Assembly: GCF_000426505.1 (NCBI RefSeq)
Contig: NZ_AUFM01000011.1
Coordinates: forward strand, 1,860,001 to 1,924,000
Direction of reading: 5' to 3'
Source: Nisaea denitrificans DSM 18348
GTDB lineage: Bacteria > Pseudomonadota > Alphaproteobacteria > Thalassobaculales > Thalassobaculaceae
DNA length: 64,000 nt
Part shown: piece by piece, positions 1 through 11,074 of the stretch
Layout: each line of letters begins with the position of its first letter
Numbering within the stretch: the first letter of the stretch is position 1
Notes under the pieces: generated by a model
What the model saw: the letters and a program-made list of their open reading frames with translations, nothing else
Database searches by the model: none
What the model was told of the DNA's origin: nothing
Made by a program: the position numbers and the translations under genes

Positions 1-37
1 TGCCTCCCTGGCCAGATCACAAACAAGGAGTTCAGAT

Positions 38-892
38 ATGAACAGCAAGCACGATCACAACTGTGGTTGCGACATCACCCATGAACATGTCGATTTGGCA
101 CGTCGCCGTCTGTTGGCCGGCGCCGCAGGAGCTACTGTTGTCGGTGCCGTCGGTGCCAGCAGCACCGCATTGGCAGCCACCGAGCAGGCACGCGCCACCT
201 ACGCCGATCCGGAGAACCCGGGCCTACCCCAGATCGATATGACCATCGAACCAGGTCGAACCGCCCTTGTCGTGACGGACCCTCAGATCGATTTCCTCTC
301 GGAAAAAGGCGTCACCTGGGGGGTCGTCGGCGAAAGCGTCACCGAACAGGGAACGGTCGATAACATCGAGCGCCTGTTCATCGCCGCGAAGTCGGCTGGC
401 ATACCGGTGTTCATCTCCCCTCACTACTACTACCCGCATGATCACAAGTGGCAATTCGAGGGCACGCTGGAAAAGACCATGCACTCGATCGGGATGTTTG
501 ACCGGCTCGGCCCGCTGAACCTGGAAAACTTCGAAGGATCCGGCGCCGACTGGATGCCCCAGTACAAGAAGTACATCGAAGATGGCGAGACAACCGTCTG
601 CTCGCCGCACAAGGTTTATAGCCCGGCGCAGAACGACCTCAATCTTCAGCTTCGCAAGCGCCGGATCGACAAGGTGATCCTCGCCGGCATGTCGGCGAAC
701 CTCTGCACTCAAGCGCACCTCTATGACCTTCTCGAACTTGGCTACGAAGTCGCCGTCGTCCGCGATGCGACAGCGGGCGCAAAAGTCCCGGAAGGAGACG
801 GCTACCTCGCCGCCATCATCAACTTCCGAATGGTGGCGAATGCTGTCTGGTGGACGGATGACGCCGTCAAGCGGATGACCAACGGCAGCTAA
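38..892 (+). CDS. Tat-exported cysteine hydrolase, isochorismatase family
   Basis: This 284-residue protein has the isochorismatase-like fold used by amidases that cleave small amides. The family's Asp-Lys-Cys triad is visible as D81 (VVTDPQIDF), K192 (SPHKVYS) and C223 (AGMSANLCTQ). Residues 22-47 form a Tat signal, with twin arginines in ARRRLLAG, a hydrophobic stretch and an ALA end, so the enzyme is probably folded before export to the periplasm. The segment before the signal is rich in His and Cys (HDHNCGCDITHEH), which is unusual. A good ribosome site (aaggag) precedes the ATG. The substrate cannot be told from sequence. The secreted YHS protein downstream is probably co-transcribed. 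Confidence 0.85.
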   Translation: MNSKHDHNCGCDITHEHVDLARRRLLAGAAGATVVGAVGASSTALAATEQARATYADPENPGLPQIDMTIEPGRTALVVTDPQIDFLSEKGVTWGVVGESVTEQGTVDNIERLFIAAKSAGIPVFISPHYYYPHDHKWQFEGTLEKTMHSIGMFDRLGPLNLENFEGSGADWMPQYKKYIEDGETTVCSPHKVYSPAQNDLNLQLRKRRIDKVILAGMSANLCTQAHLYDLLELGYEVAVVRDATAGAKVPEGDGYLAAIINFRMVANAVWWTDDAVKRMTNGS

Positions 893-897
893 ACCAC

Positions 898-926
898 GCC
901 GGCGCCGATACTTCCCCGGCGCCGGC
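898..926 (+). other. Perfect intergenic hairpin
   Basis: GCCGGCGCC (898-906) pairs perfectly with GGCGCCGGC (918-926) across an 11-base loop, just after the cysteine hydrolase stop. No T-run follows, so it is more likely an mRNA-stabilising or partial-termination structure than a strong terminator. Confidence 0.4.
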
Positions 927-976
927 CCTTCCCCTGCACAAGCACGTCCAAAACGATCACAAGAAGGAACAGTAAG

Positions 977-1477
977 ATGATTCGGAGACAAACGGTCCTG
1001 GCCTACGCCACAGCCGCAACAATCTTCTACGGCCTGGCACTCTACGCGTCAGCGGCGTATGCGGCTGACGAATACAATGTGTCGAACGGCCTGACGCTGA
1101 CCGGCAATCCGCTCGGAGTCCATGGCTTCGATCCAACGTCGCTATTTGGTGGAGAGGCAGCGAGACTCGGTTCCGCCGACTTCACGGCCGCGCATGACGG
1201 CGTCGACTACTACTTCGCCTCGGCCAAGACACGAGATCGCTTCAAGAACGACCCGCAGGCCTTTCTGCCGCAGTACGGAGGCTTTTGCGCACTTGGCGTC
1301 TCGCTCGGCAAGAAGCTGGACGGAGACGTCCGCTATGCCGACATCGTCGATGGCAAGCTCTATCTCTTCGTCAACGAGGCGATTTTCCAGAAGTACCTCG
1401 AAAACAAAGAGGCGGTCCTGGCCGGAGCCAAGGAGACCTGGCCAAAGATCCGTACCGCTGCGGTAGACGCGCTCTAG
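977..1477 (+). CDS. Secreted YHS-domain protein
   Basis: The 166-residue protein starts with a Sec signal peptide (MIRRQT, hydrophobic core, cleavage likely after AYA at about residue 33). The rest matches the YHS domain, a short module often linked to metal handling: HGFDPTSLFGGEA near residues 48-60, then YYFASAKTRDRFKNDPQAFLPQYGGFCALGVS around 80-110. The motif order (habitual 'GYDPV-Y...G', then 'F...NPEKYLPQYGGYCA') is the usual one for stand-alone periplasmic YHS proteins. The start has a good ribosome site (agaaggaa). It lies 84 bases after the Tat-exported hydrolase, which suggests a shared periplasmic role. No function is established. Confidence 0.8.
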   Translation: MIRRQTVLAYATAATIFYGLALYASAAYAADEYNVSNGLTLTGNPLGVHGFDPTSLFGGEAARLGSADFTAAHDGVDYYFASAKTRDRFKNDPQAFLPQYGGFCALGVSLGKKLDGDVRYADIVDGKLYLFVNEAIFQKYLENKEAVLAGAKETWPKIRTAAVDAL

Positions 1478-1501
1478 GCCGCGAAGCCGGCAGCTCAAGT
1501 C

Positions 1502-1560
1502 GGAGCCACGGGGGTCCACCCAATCGAATGCAGACTGGTGGATCCCCAGCCGGCTGCTCC
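1502..1560. other. Nested hairpin between convergent genes
   Basis: GGGGGTCCACC (1510-1520) pairs with GGTGGATCCCC (1537-1547) with one G-U pair. An outer GGAGC (1502-1506) pairs with GCTCC (1556-1560). It sits between the convergent YHS and carbon-nitrogen hydrolase genes and probably ends or protects transcripts. No T-run is present. Confidence 0.4.
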
Positions 1561-1637
1561 AACACGGACTGCGCCTGAAGCCTTTGCTGCCTAGATTACG
1601 GGATGAGCCACCGGACCGGTTCTAGGCCCTATTGGCT

Positions 1638-2567
1638 TCATTGACAGGGAGACAACAAATCCACTGTCCGGACCGGCGGGATTGGCCAGAGGTCGGCGCC
1701 CGGCTGTTCGTTCCAATGCTGATGGTTCAGCACCTGGCCTGCCCGTCGCGCCTCGGCGACCAGATCGAGGTTGATTTCAGTGAGCAGCAGCATGTCCTCG
1801 TCGAACCGGCCTTCGGCGACAATGCCTGTTTCCGGAAAGCCGATATCGGGCGGGCCGTAGACACCGGCGACGCCGCGATTGATATCGACGGACGGCGACC
1901 AGGGCGCCTTGCCGACGGTCGGACTGACGACAGCGTAACACTGGCTTTCCAGCGCCCGGGCCATGGCGCCGACACGGACCCGGCCATGCCCGCGCAAGGT
2001 GTCCGTGCAGCTCGGGATCAGGATCAGCTCGGCTCCGGCCTCCACCATGGTCCGGACCAGCAGCGGGAATTCGCAGTCGTAACAGATGGCAACGCCGATA
2101 CAGCCGAGATCGGTTTCGAAAACGGACAGCCCGTCACCGCCACCGATCGCCCATTCTTCCCGCTCGAAGCGGGTCATGATGATCTTGTCCTGATGCCCAT
2201 GCCGGCCGTTCGGCGCGAAGAGACGTGCCCGGTTCACCGGCAGCTCCCGGCCCGGCACCCGCACCGGCAGGGACGCAGCGAGGATATGCAGGCCGTGCTT
2301 CGCCGCGAGATCCAGATGCAGGGCATCGACTTTCGGGGCCAACTCGTCGAGCGCGCCAATCTGCCCCTGCAGATCCGCCTCGATCTCCTCGCCGAAGAGT
2401 GACGCCAGTTCCATCGCGCCATATTCCGGGAACATCAGCAGAGACGCTCCGCCACGCGCGGCTTCTTCCGCCTTCGCGGTGATGCGCCCGGCATAGTCAT
2501 CGAAACTCTTTGGCCGGCCGATACCATATTGGGCGGAGGCGACCGTGAACTTGCGGGCCCTGCTCAT
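1638..2567 (-). CDS. Carbon-nitrogen hydrolase family protein
   Basis: The 309-residue protein is a nitrilase-superfamily hydrolase of C-N bonds in amides or nitriles. The Glu-Lys-Cys triad is visible as E48 (LMFPEYGAM), K128 (HGHQDKIIM) and C162 (GVAICYDCEFP). Length fits a single-domain member. The ATG overlaps the stop of the upstream GNAT gene by one base, so translation is coupled. Some bacteria carry GNAT and carbon-nitrogen hydrolase domains fused in one protein, so this operon may be the split version of that pair. The substrate is unknown. Confidence 0.85.
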   Translation of the reverse strand: MSRARKFTVASAQYGIGRPKSFDDYAGRITAKAEEAARGGASLLMFPEYGAMELASLFGEEIEADLQGQIGALDELAPKVDALHLDLAAKHGLHILAASLPVRVPGRELPVNRARLFAPNGRHGHQDKIIMTRFEREEWAIGGGDGLSVFETDLGCIGVAICYDCEFPLLVRTMVEAGAELILIPSCTDTLRGHGRVRVGAMARALESQCYAVVSPTVGKAPWSPSVDINRGVAGVYGPPDIGFPETGIVAEGRFDEDMLLLTEINLDLVAEARRAGQVLNHQHWNEQPGADLWPIPPVRTVDLLSPCQ

Positions 2568-3163
2568 CAGAGTTCCCGGACCCAGAACTGCATCAGTTTT
2601 TCGCTCTTCTCGTCCTCGTTCAGGTCTTTCCAGCTGAAGCCCGTCGTCAGGCCCTCGATGCGCCGGTAGCCGAGCCGCTCCCAGACCGCCTCCACCGGGC
2701 GGGCCGCGTGGTCCCGGAGCGGGTGATCGGCGGGCCGAACGACGCCGCAGAACGTCTCCCAGCGAAATCCGCCCAGACGCCTCGCATGCTCACGGCGGCG
2801 TTCCAGGAACTCCCGGTAGAGGCCACGGCCGCGATATTCAGGCAGCGTCACCGTTTCCGCGCCGTAGAAGACTTCGGCCGGATCGAAACCGTATTCACTG
2901 AAAGGGCCGATCAGCTCCTCATGCTCGGACAGCAGCGGCATCCCCGTGGAGACACCGATAACGGCAGCGCCGTCCTTCGCGGCGACGATGATCGCCCCCT
3001 CGGCTTCTGAAAGCTTGGCGATGTACCAGCGCTCGAATTCAAGCGTTCCGTCATAGAGGTAAGGCCATTCCCGAAACACGGCGATGCGCAGCGCCGCGAC
3101 CTGCTCGACCGCTTCCGTGAAGCCCGGGCTTTCGGGGGTCAGAACGGAAAGCACTACACTCAT
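2567..3163 (-). CDS. GNAT family N-acetyltransferase
   Basis: The 198-residue protein has the acetyl-CoA-dependent GNAT fold. The conserved core is seen around residues 100-130: AETVTLPEYRGRGLYREFLERR carries the [RQ]xxGx[GA] pyrophosphate-binding pattern. It overlaps both neighbours, sharing ATGA with the NTF2-like gene upstream and one base with the carbon-nitrogen hydrolase downstream. The tight coupling suggests the acetyltransferase and hydrolase act on related amine or amide substrates. The acceptor is not known. Confidence 0.8.
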   Translation of the reverse strand: MSVVLSVLTPESPGFTEAVEQVAALRIAVFREWPYLYDGTLEFERWYIAKLSEAEGAIIVAAKDGAAVIGVSTGMPLLSEHEELIGPFSEYGFDPAEVFYGAETVTLPEYRGRGLYREFLERRREHARRLGGFRWETFCGVVRPADHPLRDHAARPVEAVWERLGYRRIEGLTTGFSWKDLNEDEKSEKLMQFWVREL

Positions 3164-3588
3164 GCCCCGGTCCCAGCCACCTGCGCGATCCAGTCCTCAA
3201 GATTATAGTAAGTGGTCACTCGCGAGATCTTGCCGTCACTGATATCGAGGAAAGTACCGCCGGGCAGCCTGTAGGTCTGGCCGTTTGCGGCCGGCAGCCC
3301 CTCGTCATCCGCCAGATAGGTGCCGCTGACCGTGAATTCGGCCGCCGCCCTGCTGCCGTCGTCCGAGGCCATAATGACAATGTCCGATAGCTGCTCCCGA
3401 TAGCAGCGGGACATGTGGGCACAGAATTCCGCGAACAGAGCCTTGCCCTCCCGGCGCGGGCCCTGGTTGACGTCATGCGCGACATCGTCAGAGAGGCAGG
3501 CCAGCATTCCCGGCACGTCGCCGGCATTGAAGGCATCGTAGTAACGCAGTACCAGCGCTTTGGCGGCGGATTGACTGTTGGCGGACAT
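3160..3588 (-). CDS. NTF2-like (SnoaL / ketosteroid-isomerase-related) protein
   Basis: The 142-residue protein has the small cone-shaped NTF2-like fold: an N-terminal helix RYYDAFNAGDVPGMLACL, then beta strands ending in ISRVTTYYNLEDWIAQV. Family members include isomerases, hydrolases and non-catalytic subunits, and no specific active-site set is obvious here. It is the first gene of a three-gene operon with the GNAT and carbon-nitrogen hydrolase genes and overlaps the GNAT start by four bases. Confidence 0.75.
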   Translation of the reverse strand: MSANSQSAAKALVLRYYDAFNAGDVPGMLACLSDDVAHDVNQGPRREGKALFAEFCAHMSRCYREQLSDIVIMASDDGSRAAAEFTVSGTYLADDEGLPAANGQTYRLPGGTFLDISDGKISRVTTYYNLEDWIAQVAGTGA

Positions 3589-3780
3589 GGCGGTGACCTC
3601 GGGCTTTCAATGGAGGATGTGCAGCGATCCGGCCCAAGGTATGCCGCCGTCCGCCTTCTGAATCAATGCCGCCCACTCTAGGAAAGCACGGCCCGGCACT
3701 ATCCCCCGGGACCGACACTATTTTCGCAACGGTGACGCCGCCGCTTGACCGCCCCTCTCCCCGGCTCTATCTGTTGCGCC

Positions 3781-4171
<391 letters not shown>

Positions 4172-4618
4172 GTTTATTCCCCCGGCTTCCAAACCGGCGC
4201 TTCACTTCATCCGGAGCCTGCATTGCGGGTTTTCGCACAATGCGCGCAAGTCTAAATCAATGAGAACAAATCACGAACATTAAGATTTTTCGGCGGTTTC
4301 AAGTCGCCTGATGCTCGCACATTAACCAAAAAGCCTCCGCGCATCCGCGAGTTCTGAAGCTTTGTTTTGAATTAGTTCGAAAACCTTAGAAAAACCCCGG
4401 AGTTGCGCGGTTTTCCCACTTCATTCCCATTGCACTCCACTTTAACCCATGGTATCCCATGTAATCCCATACGGGACCGTACCAGACCCATGCCCACTCC
4501 ATCGTGGCGGGTCAAACGGACCGGACAGGGGCAGACGCCAGGCAGATGAAGGGTCCGGTGTCTTGCAGGTGGAACGGCAGTCCAGCGGGTGGGGTGCCGG
4601 TCGAGAACGGGGGAAGTC
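4172..4618 (+). promoter_or_regulatory. rnpB-mraZ intergenic region
   Basis: This gap of about 450 bases has no convincing gene. It holds the 3' flank of rnpB, an AT-richer stretch (about 4255-4400) where the cluster promoter probably lies, and the MraZ box array described separately. I could not pick a -35/-10 pair with confidence. Confidence 0.5.
4415..4470 (-). promoter_or_regulatory. Array of MraZ-like operator boxes
   Basis: Boxes CCCAC (4415), CCCAT (4426), TCCAC (4436), CCCAT (4446), CCCAT (4456) and CCCAT (4466) repeat at 10-11 base spacing. Read on the minus strand they are TGGG-type boxes separated by five bases. This is the arrangement known for MraZ binding upstream of its own gene, which usually has about three or four boxes. 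The array begins about 150 bases before the mraZ start and ends near a likely promoter. It most probably mediates MraZ autoregulation of the dcw cluster. Confidence 0.7.
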
Positions 4619-5080
4619 GTGGCAGTTTTTCTGTCCACATTTGCGAACAAGGTTGACCGGAAGGGACGTGTGTCCGTTCCGGCATCGTTTCGCAGCGTTC
4701 TCGAGCGGCAGGCTTCCTCGGGCCTGATCCTCTACCCGTCCTTCAAACATCCCTGCATCGACGGCTGCGGCGACGAGCGCATTCAGGAAATGGTCGACTC
4801 CATCGACCGGCTCGATGCCTTCTCCGAAGAAGCCGAAGATCTCCAGACCATCCTGGCCGACGCGCGGCAGCTCACCATCGACGGCGATGGCCGGGTGATG
4901 ATGCCGCAGGACCTGCTCGACTATGCGGGCATCTCCGACACCATCATGTTCGTCGGCCTCGGCAAGAGCTTCCAGCTCTGGCAACCGGACGCCTACGAGG
5001 CGCACCGGACCGAAAAGCGCCAGCGGGCCCGCGACCGTGGCATCACCCTGCCCATGGTCGGCCGCGGGAGAGACACGTGA
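4619..5080 (+). CDS. mraZ: Transcriptional regulator / nucleoid protein MraZ
   Basis: MraZ is an AbrB-fold DNA-binding protein that heads and represses the dcw cluster. The GTG at 4619 is chosen because the family-typical start [21 protein letters not shown] follows it and a ggggga ribosome site lies just upstream; a longer in-frame reading from 4589 lacks family support. The protein is 153 residues, with two SpoVT/AbrB half-repeats: [16 protein letters not shown] near the start and [18 protein letters not shown] around residues 85-100. The stop overlaps the rsmH ATG. The box array at 4415-4470 is its likely target. Confidence 0.95.
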   Translation: MAVFLSTFANKVDRKGRVSVPASFRSVLERQASSGLILYPSFKHPCIDGCGDERIQEMVDSIDRLDAFSEEAEDLQTILADARQLTIDGDGRVMMPQDLLDYAGISDTIMFVGLGKSFQLWQPDAYEAHRTEKRQRARDRGITLPMVGRGRDT

Positions 5081-6048
5081 GTGGCGCGGTCCATATCCCG
5101 GTCCTGCGCGACGAGGTTGTCGACGCCCTGAATATCGCCTCCGGCAAGACTTTCATCGACGGCACCTTCGGCGCCGGCGGTTACACAACCGCGCTCCTCG
5201 AAGCAGCGGACTGCCGGGTGGTGGCAATTGACCGCGACCCGGACGCCATCAAGCGCGGCGCGGCGCTGAAGGAACGCTTCGGCGACCGGCTGATGCTGCT
5301 TGAAGGCCGGTTCGGAGACATGGACACCCTGGCGCGCGAGGCCGGCATCGAGACGGTCGACGGCGTCGCCCTCGATATTGGCGTCTCCTCACCGCAGATC
5401 GACGAGGCCGAGCGCGGCTTCTCCTTCCGCGAGGACGGCCCGCTCGACATGCGGATGGAACAGTCCGGACCGAGTGCTGCAGACGTCGTGAATAACGAGT
5501 CCGAAGAGAACCTCGCGAACCTGATTTACCAACTTGGCGAAGAGCGGCTTTCCCGCCGTGTCGCCAAAGCCATCGTCCTGGCACGGACAGGCAGCGCCAT
5601 CCTGCGGACATCCCAGCTTGCTGAGATTGTCCGCGGGGTGGTGCCGCGCACCCGTATCAAGGGTCGGGAAGGCATCGACCCCGCCACCCGGACCTTTCAG
5701 GCACTGCGTATCTATGTGAATGACGAACTGGGCGAACTCGATCGCGGCCTTGAAGCAGCCGAGCGGTTGCTTCATCCGGGCGGGCGCCTTGCCGTTGTCT
5801 CCTTCCACAGCCTGGAAGACCGCCGGGTAAAGACCTTCATCCGCACACGCGCCGGCAAGACCGCACGGCCGTCGCGCCATACCCCGGAAACCGGCCAGAC
5901 CGGCCCGGCACCGTCCTTCATCGAGATCACCCGCAAGCCGATCGGCCCCGGCGAGGAAGAAGAGCGGCACAACCCGCGCGCCCGTTCCGCCCGCCTGCGC
6001 GTAGCCGAACGCACCGATGCTCCGGCCTGGGACCGGGAGGCGGCATGA
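5077..6048 (+). CDS. rsmH: 16S rRNA (cytosine(1402)-N(4))-methyltransferase
   Basis: RsmH (MraW) methylates N4 of C1402 in the decoding centre of 16S rRNA, using S-adenosylmethionine. The SAM-binding loop DGTFGAGGY is at residues 28-36, followed by [11 protein letters not shown]. The family signatures [27 protein letters not shown] and [13 protein letters not shown] are all present. Length (323 residues) is normal. It overlaps mraZ by four bases (ATGA) and ftsL downstream. Confidence 0.97.
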   Translation: MSGAVHIPVLRDEVVDALNIASGKTFIDGTFGAGGYTTALLEAADCRVVAIDRDPDAIKRGAALKERFGDRLMLLEGRFGDMDTLAREAGIETVDGVALDIGVSSPQIDEAERGFSFREDGPLDMRMEQSGPSAADVVNNESEENLANLIYQLGEERLSRRVAKAIVLARTGSAILRTSQLAEIVRGVVPRTRIKGREGIDPATRTFQALRIYVNDELGELDRGLEAAERLLHPGGRLAVVSFHSLEDRRVKTFIRTRAGKTARPSRHTPETGQTGPAPSFIEITRKPIGPGEEEERHNPRARSARLRVAERTDAPAWDREAA

Positions 6049-6416
6049 TGCGGCGCTCCATGACCCTCTGGCTGCTGCTCGCCACCTGCGCCGGGATCTC
6101 GCTCTTTCTCATCAAGCATGAGGTGCAGGAGCGCGAAGACCGGCTGAACGCGCTGCACCGGGAAATCCTGGCTGACCAGGAAGCCATTCAGGTTCTGAAC
6201 GCGGAATGGAGCTACCTCAACCGGCCGGACCGGCTGGAGCACCTGATCCGTGAATTCAGTGAAAACCGGACAGCCAATCGTCTGCAGCTGACCTCTGTCG
6301 ACATGCTGCCGCAGCTGCTGAGCGACCCGGACGACCTGCACTTGGCCAACAGAGGCGACAACGGCATCGTCCTGCCGATGGTCCGGCCTGTCTCGATCAA
6401 AGCGGGGGAGCAGTGA
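6048..6416 (+). CDS. ftsL: Cell division protein FtsL
   Basis: FtsL is a small bitopic membrane protein that forms a complex with FtsB and FtsQ and activates FtsWI. The 122-residue product has a short cytoplasmic start, one membrane segment (about residues 5-20, LWLLLATCAGISLFLI) and a periplasmic coiled-coil (EVQEREDRLNALHREI...AEWSYLNRPDRLE). Two adjacent ATG codons exist at 6045 and 6048; 6048 is preferred because its spacing to GGAGG (6036-6040) is seven bases and it forms a TGATG overlap with rsmH. Identification rests on topology and position, since FtsL sequences diverge widely. Confidence 0.9.
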   Translation: MRRSMTLWLLLATCAGISLFLIKHEVQEREDRLNALHREILADQEAIQVLNAEWSYLNRPDRLEHLIREFSENRTANRLQLTSVDMLPQLLSDPDDLHLANRGDNGIVLPMVRPVSIKAGEQ

Positions 6417-8138
6417 TGACCCACACGCGGCTCGACACAACCGATATCCCGGCCCCGGAAAAAACCCTGAAGATCGAGGGCAACGGCAAGCAGGCCCTTG
6501 AACAGGGTCGCACCCGCCTGCTGATCGCCGGTTCCGTCTTCGCTCTGGCCTTTTGCGTGATTGCCGCACGAGTGATCGACGTTTCCGTGTTCGAGCGGGC
6601 GGAAGAGCCCCGGCTCGCCGAGGAACGCGGCACCCTGACCCACAAGACCGGGCGCGCCGACATCGTGGACCGCAACGGCATGTTGCTGGCGACCACGCTG
6701 AACGTCCCGTCGCTCTATGCCGATCCGAAATACGTCATGGAACCGGCCGTGTCGGCGGCGAAGCTCCGCACGGTCCTGCCGGAACTGGACCATGCCGATC
6801 TGGTTGCCAAGTTCTCCGACAACAAGCGCTTCACCTGGATCAAGCGTAACCTGACGCCACGCCAGCAATATGCGGTCAACAAACTCGGCATCCCCGGCCT
6901 GTATTTCCAGAACGAGTCGAAGCGGATTTATCCGCAGGGCCGGCTGACCGCCCATATCGTCGGTCGCGCGGGTTTTGACGATGTCGGGCTGTCCGGCATC
7001 GAGAAGAGCTTCGACTCCATGCTGCGCGACGGCTCCGATCCGCTGCGCCTCTCCATCGACGTCCGGATTCAGCACATCCTGCGCGAGGAATTGCAGACCC
7101 AGATCGATGCCTTCGACGGCATCGGCGCCGCCGGCATCGTCATGGACGTCAACACCTCCGAAATCGTCGCCATGATCTCGCTGCCGGATTTCGATCCGAA
7201 CCGCCGGGACAAGATCTCCGACGACGCGGTGTTCAACCGGGCCACGCTCGGCGTTTACGAGATGGGATCGACCTTCAAGATCTTTAACACAGCGATGGCG
7301 CTCGATTACGGCACGACGACGATGCACAACGGCTATGACGCCAGCAAACCGATCCGGATCGCGCGCTTCACCATCAATGACGACCATGCCAAGAACCGCT
7401 GGCTCTCCGTGCCCGAGATCTTCATGTACTCGTCGAACATCGGGTCGGTGAAGATGGCCATGGATGTTGGCGGCGAGCGGCAGAAGAGCTTCATGAAGAA
7501 GCTCGGCTTCCTCGACTCCTCCGCAATCGAGCTGCCGGAGCGCGGGCGTCCGCTGTCGCCGAACCCGTGGCGGCCGATCAACACCATGACGATCTCCTTC
7601 GGACACGGTATCGCGGTCAGCCCGGTCCAGCTGGCGAACGGCGTGTCCAGCATCGTCAATGGCGGCGTTCGCCATCCGGCGACTTTGCTCCGCAGAGACA
7701 CAACGGAAATGCTGGTCGGCGAGCGGGTGGTCTCCGAGAAGACCTCCCATGCCATGCGCCGCCTGCTTCGTCTCGTGGTCGAAAAAGGCACCGGACGGAA
7801 CGCCAACGCCAAGGGTTATCTGGTCGGCGGCAAGACCGGCACGGCTGAAAAGCCGGGACGTGGTGGCGGTTATCAGCGAAAGGCCCTGCTCTCCTCTTTC
7901 GTCGCCGCCTTCCCGGTGAACGACCCGCAGTATGTCGTGCTGGCCATGGTGGACGAGCCGAAAGGCAACAAGAGCTCCTACGGATACGCCACCGGCGGCT
8001 GGGTCGCCGCGCCGGCAGTAAAACGCATCGTCGAGCGCGCGGCGCCATTCCTGAATGTGACCCCCGTAGACGAAGAAGCGCCTGAAATTCGCCGTTCTTT
8101 GATGGTGAAGATCCCTGAAACCAAGGGGAAAAAGGCAC

Positions 8139-8152
<14 letters not shown>
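6416..8152 (+). CDS. ftsI: Septal peptidoglycan transpeptidase FtsI (PBP3)
   Basis: This is the division-specific class B penicillin-binding protein, which cross-links septal peptidoglycan with FtsW. After an N-terminal membrane anchor (about residues 34-53) and a dimerisation region, the transpeptidase domain carries all three active-site motifs: S285-TFK (MGSTFKI), SSN at 339-341 and KTG at 473-475 (GGKTGTAEK). The ATG at 6416 gives a five-base spacing to GGGGAG and a TGATG overlap with ftsL; a GTG one codon earlier is too close to the ribosome site. Length is 578 residues. Confidence 0.96.
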
Positions 8153-9628
<1,476 letters not shown>

Positions 9629-9632
<4 letters not shown>

Positions 9633-11065
9633 CCGCTTCGCTTTGGACATCGGACGAGTTGGTCAAGGCGACGCGCGGCAACCTTCACGGGCCCGCCTTC
9701 GAGATCGCGGATCTGGTTATCGACAGCCGCAAAGTGACGCCGGGCTGCCTGTTCGTTGCCCTGCCGGGCGAACGGGTCGACGGCCATGACTATGTCGGCA
9801 CCGCGCTTGAAGCCGGCGCAGCGGCGGCACTGGTCAGCCGCATCCCGGACGGACTGGACGGCACCGCATCCCTGCTCGAGGTTGAAGACGTTCTCGGCGG
9901 CCTAACAGATATCGCCGTGGCAGCCCGGGCCCGCGCATCGGCAAAAGTGCTCGCCGTAACCGGCAGCGTCGGCAAGACCGGCACGAAGGATTCCCTGGCG
10001 GCGGCACTGGCCGCCTTCGGCTCGGTCCATGCCAGCGCCGGTAACCTGAACAATCATATCGGGGCGCCGCTCAGCCTGGCCCGTCTGCCCAAGGACGCTG
10101 ATTACGCCGTGCTTGAACTCGGCATGAACCATCTCGGCGAGATTTCAGATCTGACCCGGCTGGTCCGGCCTGACCTCGCCATCATCACCAATGTCGAGGA
10201 AACCCACATCGGGCATTTCCGCGACCTGGAACAGATCGCCGAAGCCAAAAGCGAGATCTTCGAAGGTCTGGAGAAGGACAGCGGACTCGCGGTGCTGAAC
10301 CGGGACAACGCACATTTCTATTTCTGCGCCGACAAAGCCGAGGCCGCCGGCGCCCGGATCGTCAGCTTCGGACGCAGCGAAGACGCGGACGTCCGGCTGA
10401 TCGGTGCCGAATGCGGCCCCGACGGCTCCAACATTGTCATCCGGGTGGCCGGCAAGCAGCTGGTCTACCGGATTGACGGTATCGGCATGCATTGGGCCTT
10501 CAATTCCGTCGGCGTGCTTGCCTGCATTCATGCACTGGGTCTGGATCTCAACAAAGCGGCAACGGCCATTCGGGATGTAACGGCAAAGGCCGGACGCGGA
10601 CGCCAGGAAGAGATCGCCTTCGGCGAGATCGGCCTGCTGCTGATCGACGAAAGCTACAATGCCAGCCCGGCTTCCGTTAACGCCGCCCTCGAAGTGCTCT
10701 CGATGACCAAGCCCAAGGGACAGGGCCGCCGGATCGCCGTGCTCGGCGACATGCTGGAGCTCGGCGAACGGTCCGACTTCCTGCACCTCGATTTGCTGGC
10801 AAAGGTCTGCGCTTCCGCCGATCTCGTTTTCACGGTCGGCCCGATGATGGACCGCATGGGGCGCAACCTGCCGCCGATGCTGTTCGGTGGCCACAGCGCC
10901 ACCTCGGATGAGCTTGCCGAACTGGTCGCCGATCAGCTTTCCGATGGCGACGTCGTCCTCGTGAAAGGTTCGCTCGGCATGGCCATGGCGCCAATCGTCA
11001 GCGCCATCCGCGACCTTGCTGATTCAAACCAGATAACGCCGCCCAGCGCGGCTTACGGAGGCTAG
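9629..11065 (+). CDS. murF: UDP-MurNAc-tripeptide--D-Ala-D-Ala ligase
   Basis: MurF joins D-alanyl-D-alanine to the UDP-MurNAc-tripeptide, finishing the cytoplasmic precursor. The Mur ligase ATP loop TGSVGKTGTK is at residues 111-120. The central ELGMNHLGEI and later ESYNASPASVNAAL and VLGDMLELG signatures are those of MurF. Length is 478 residues. It overlaps murE by four bases and is nine bases before mraY. Confidence 0.96.
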
Positions 11066-11074
11066 GGACGCACC

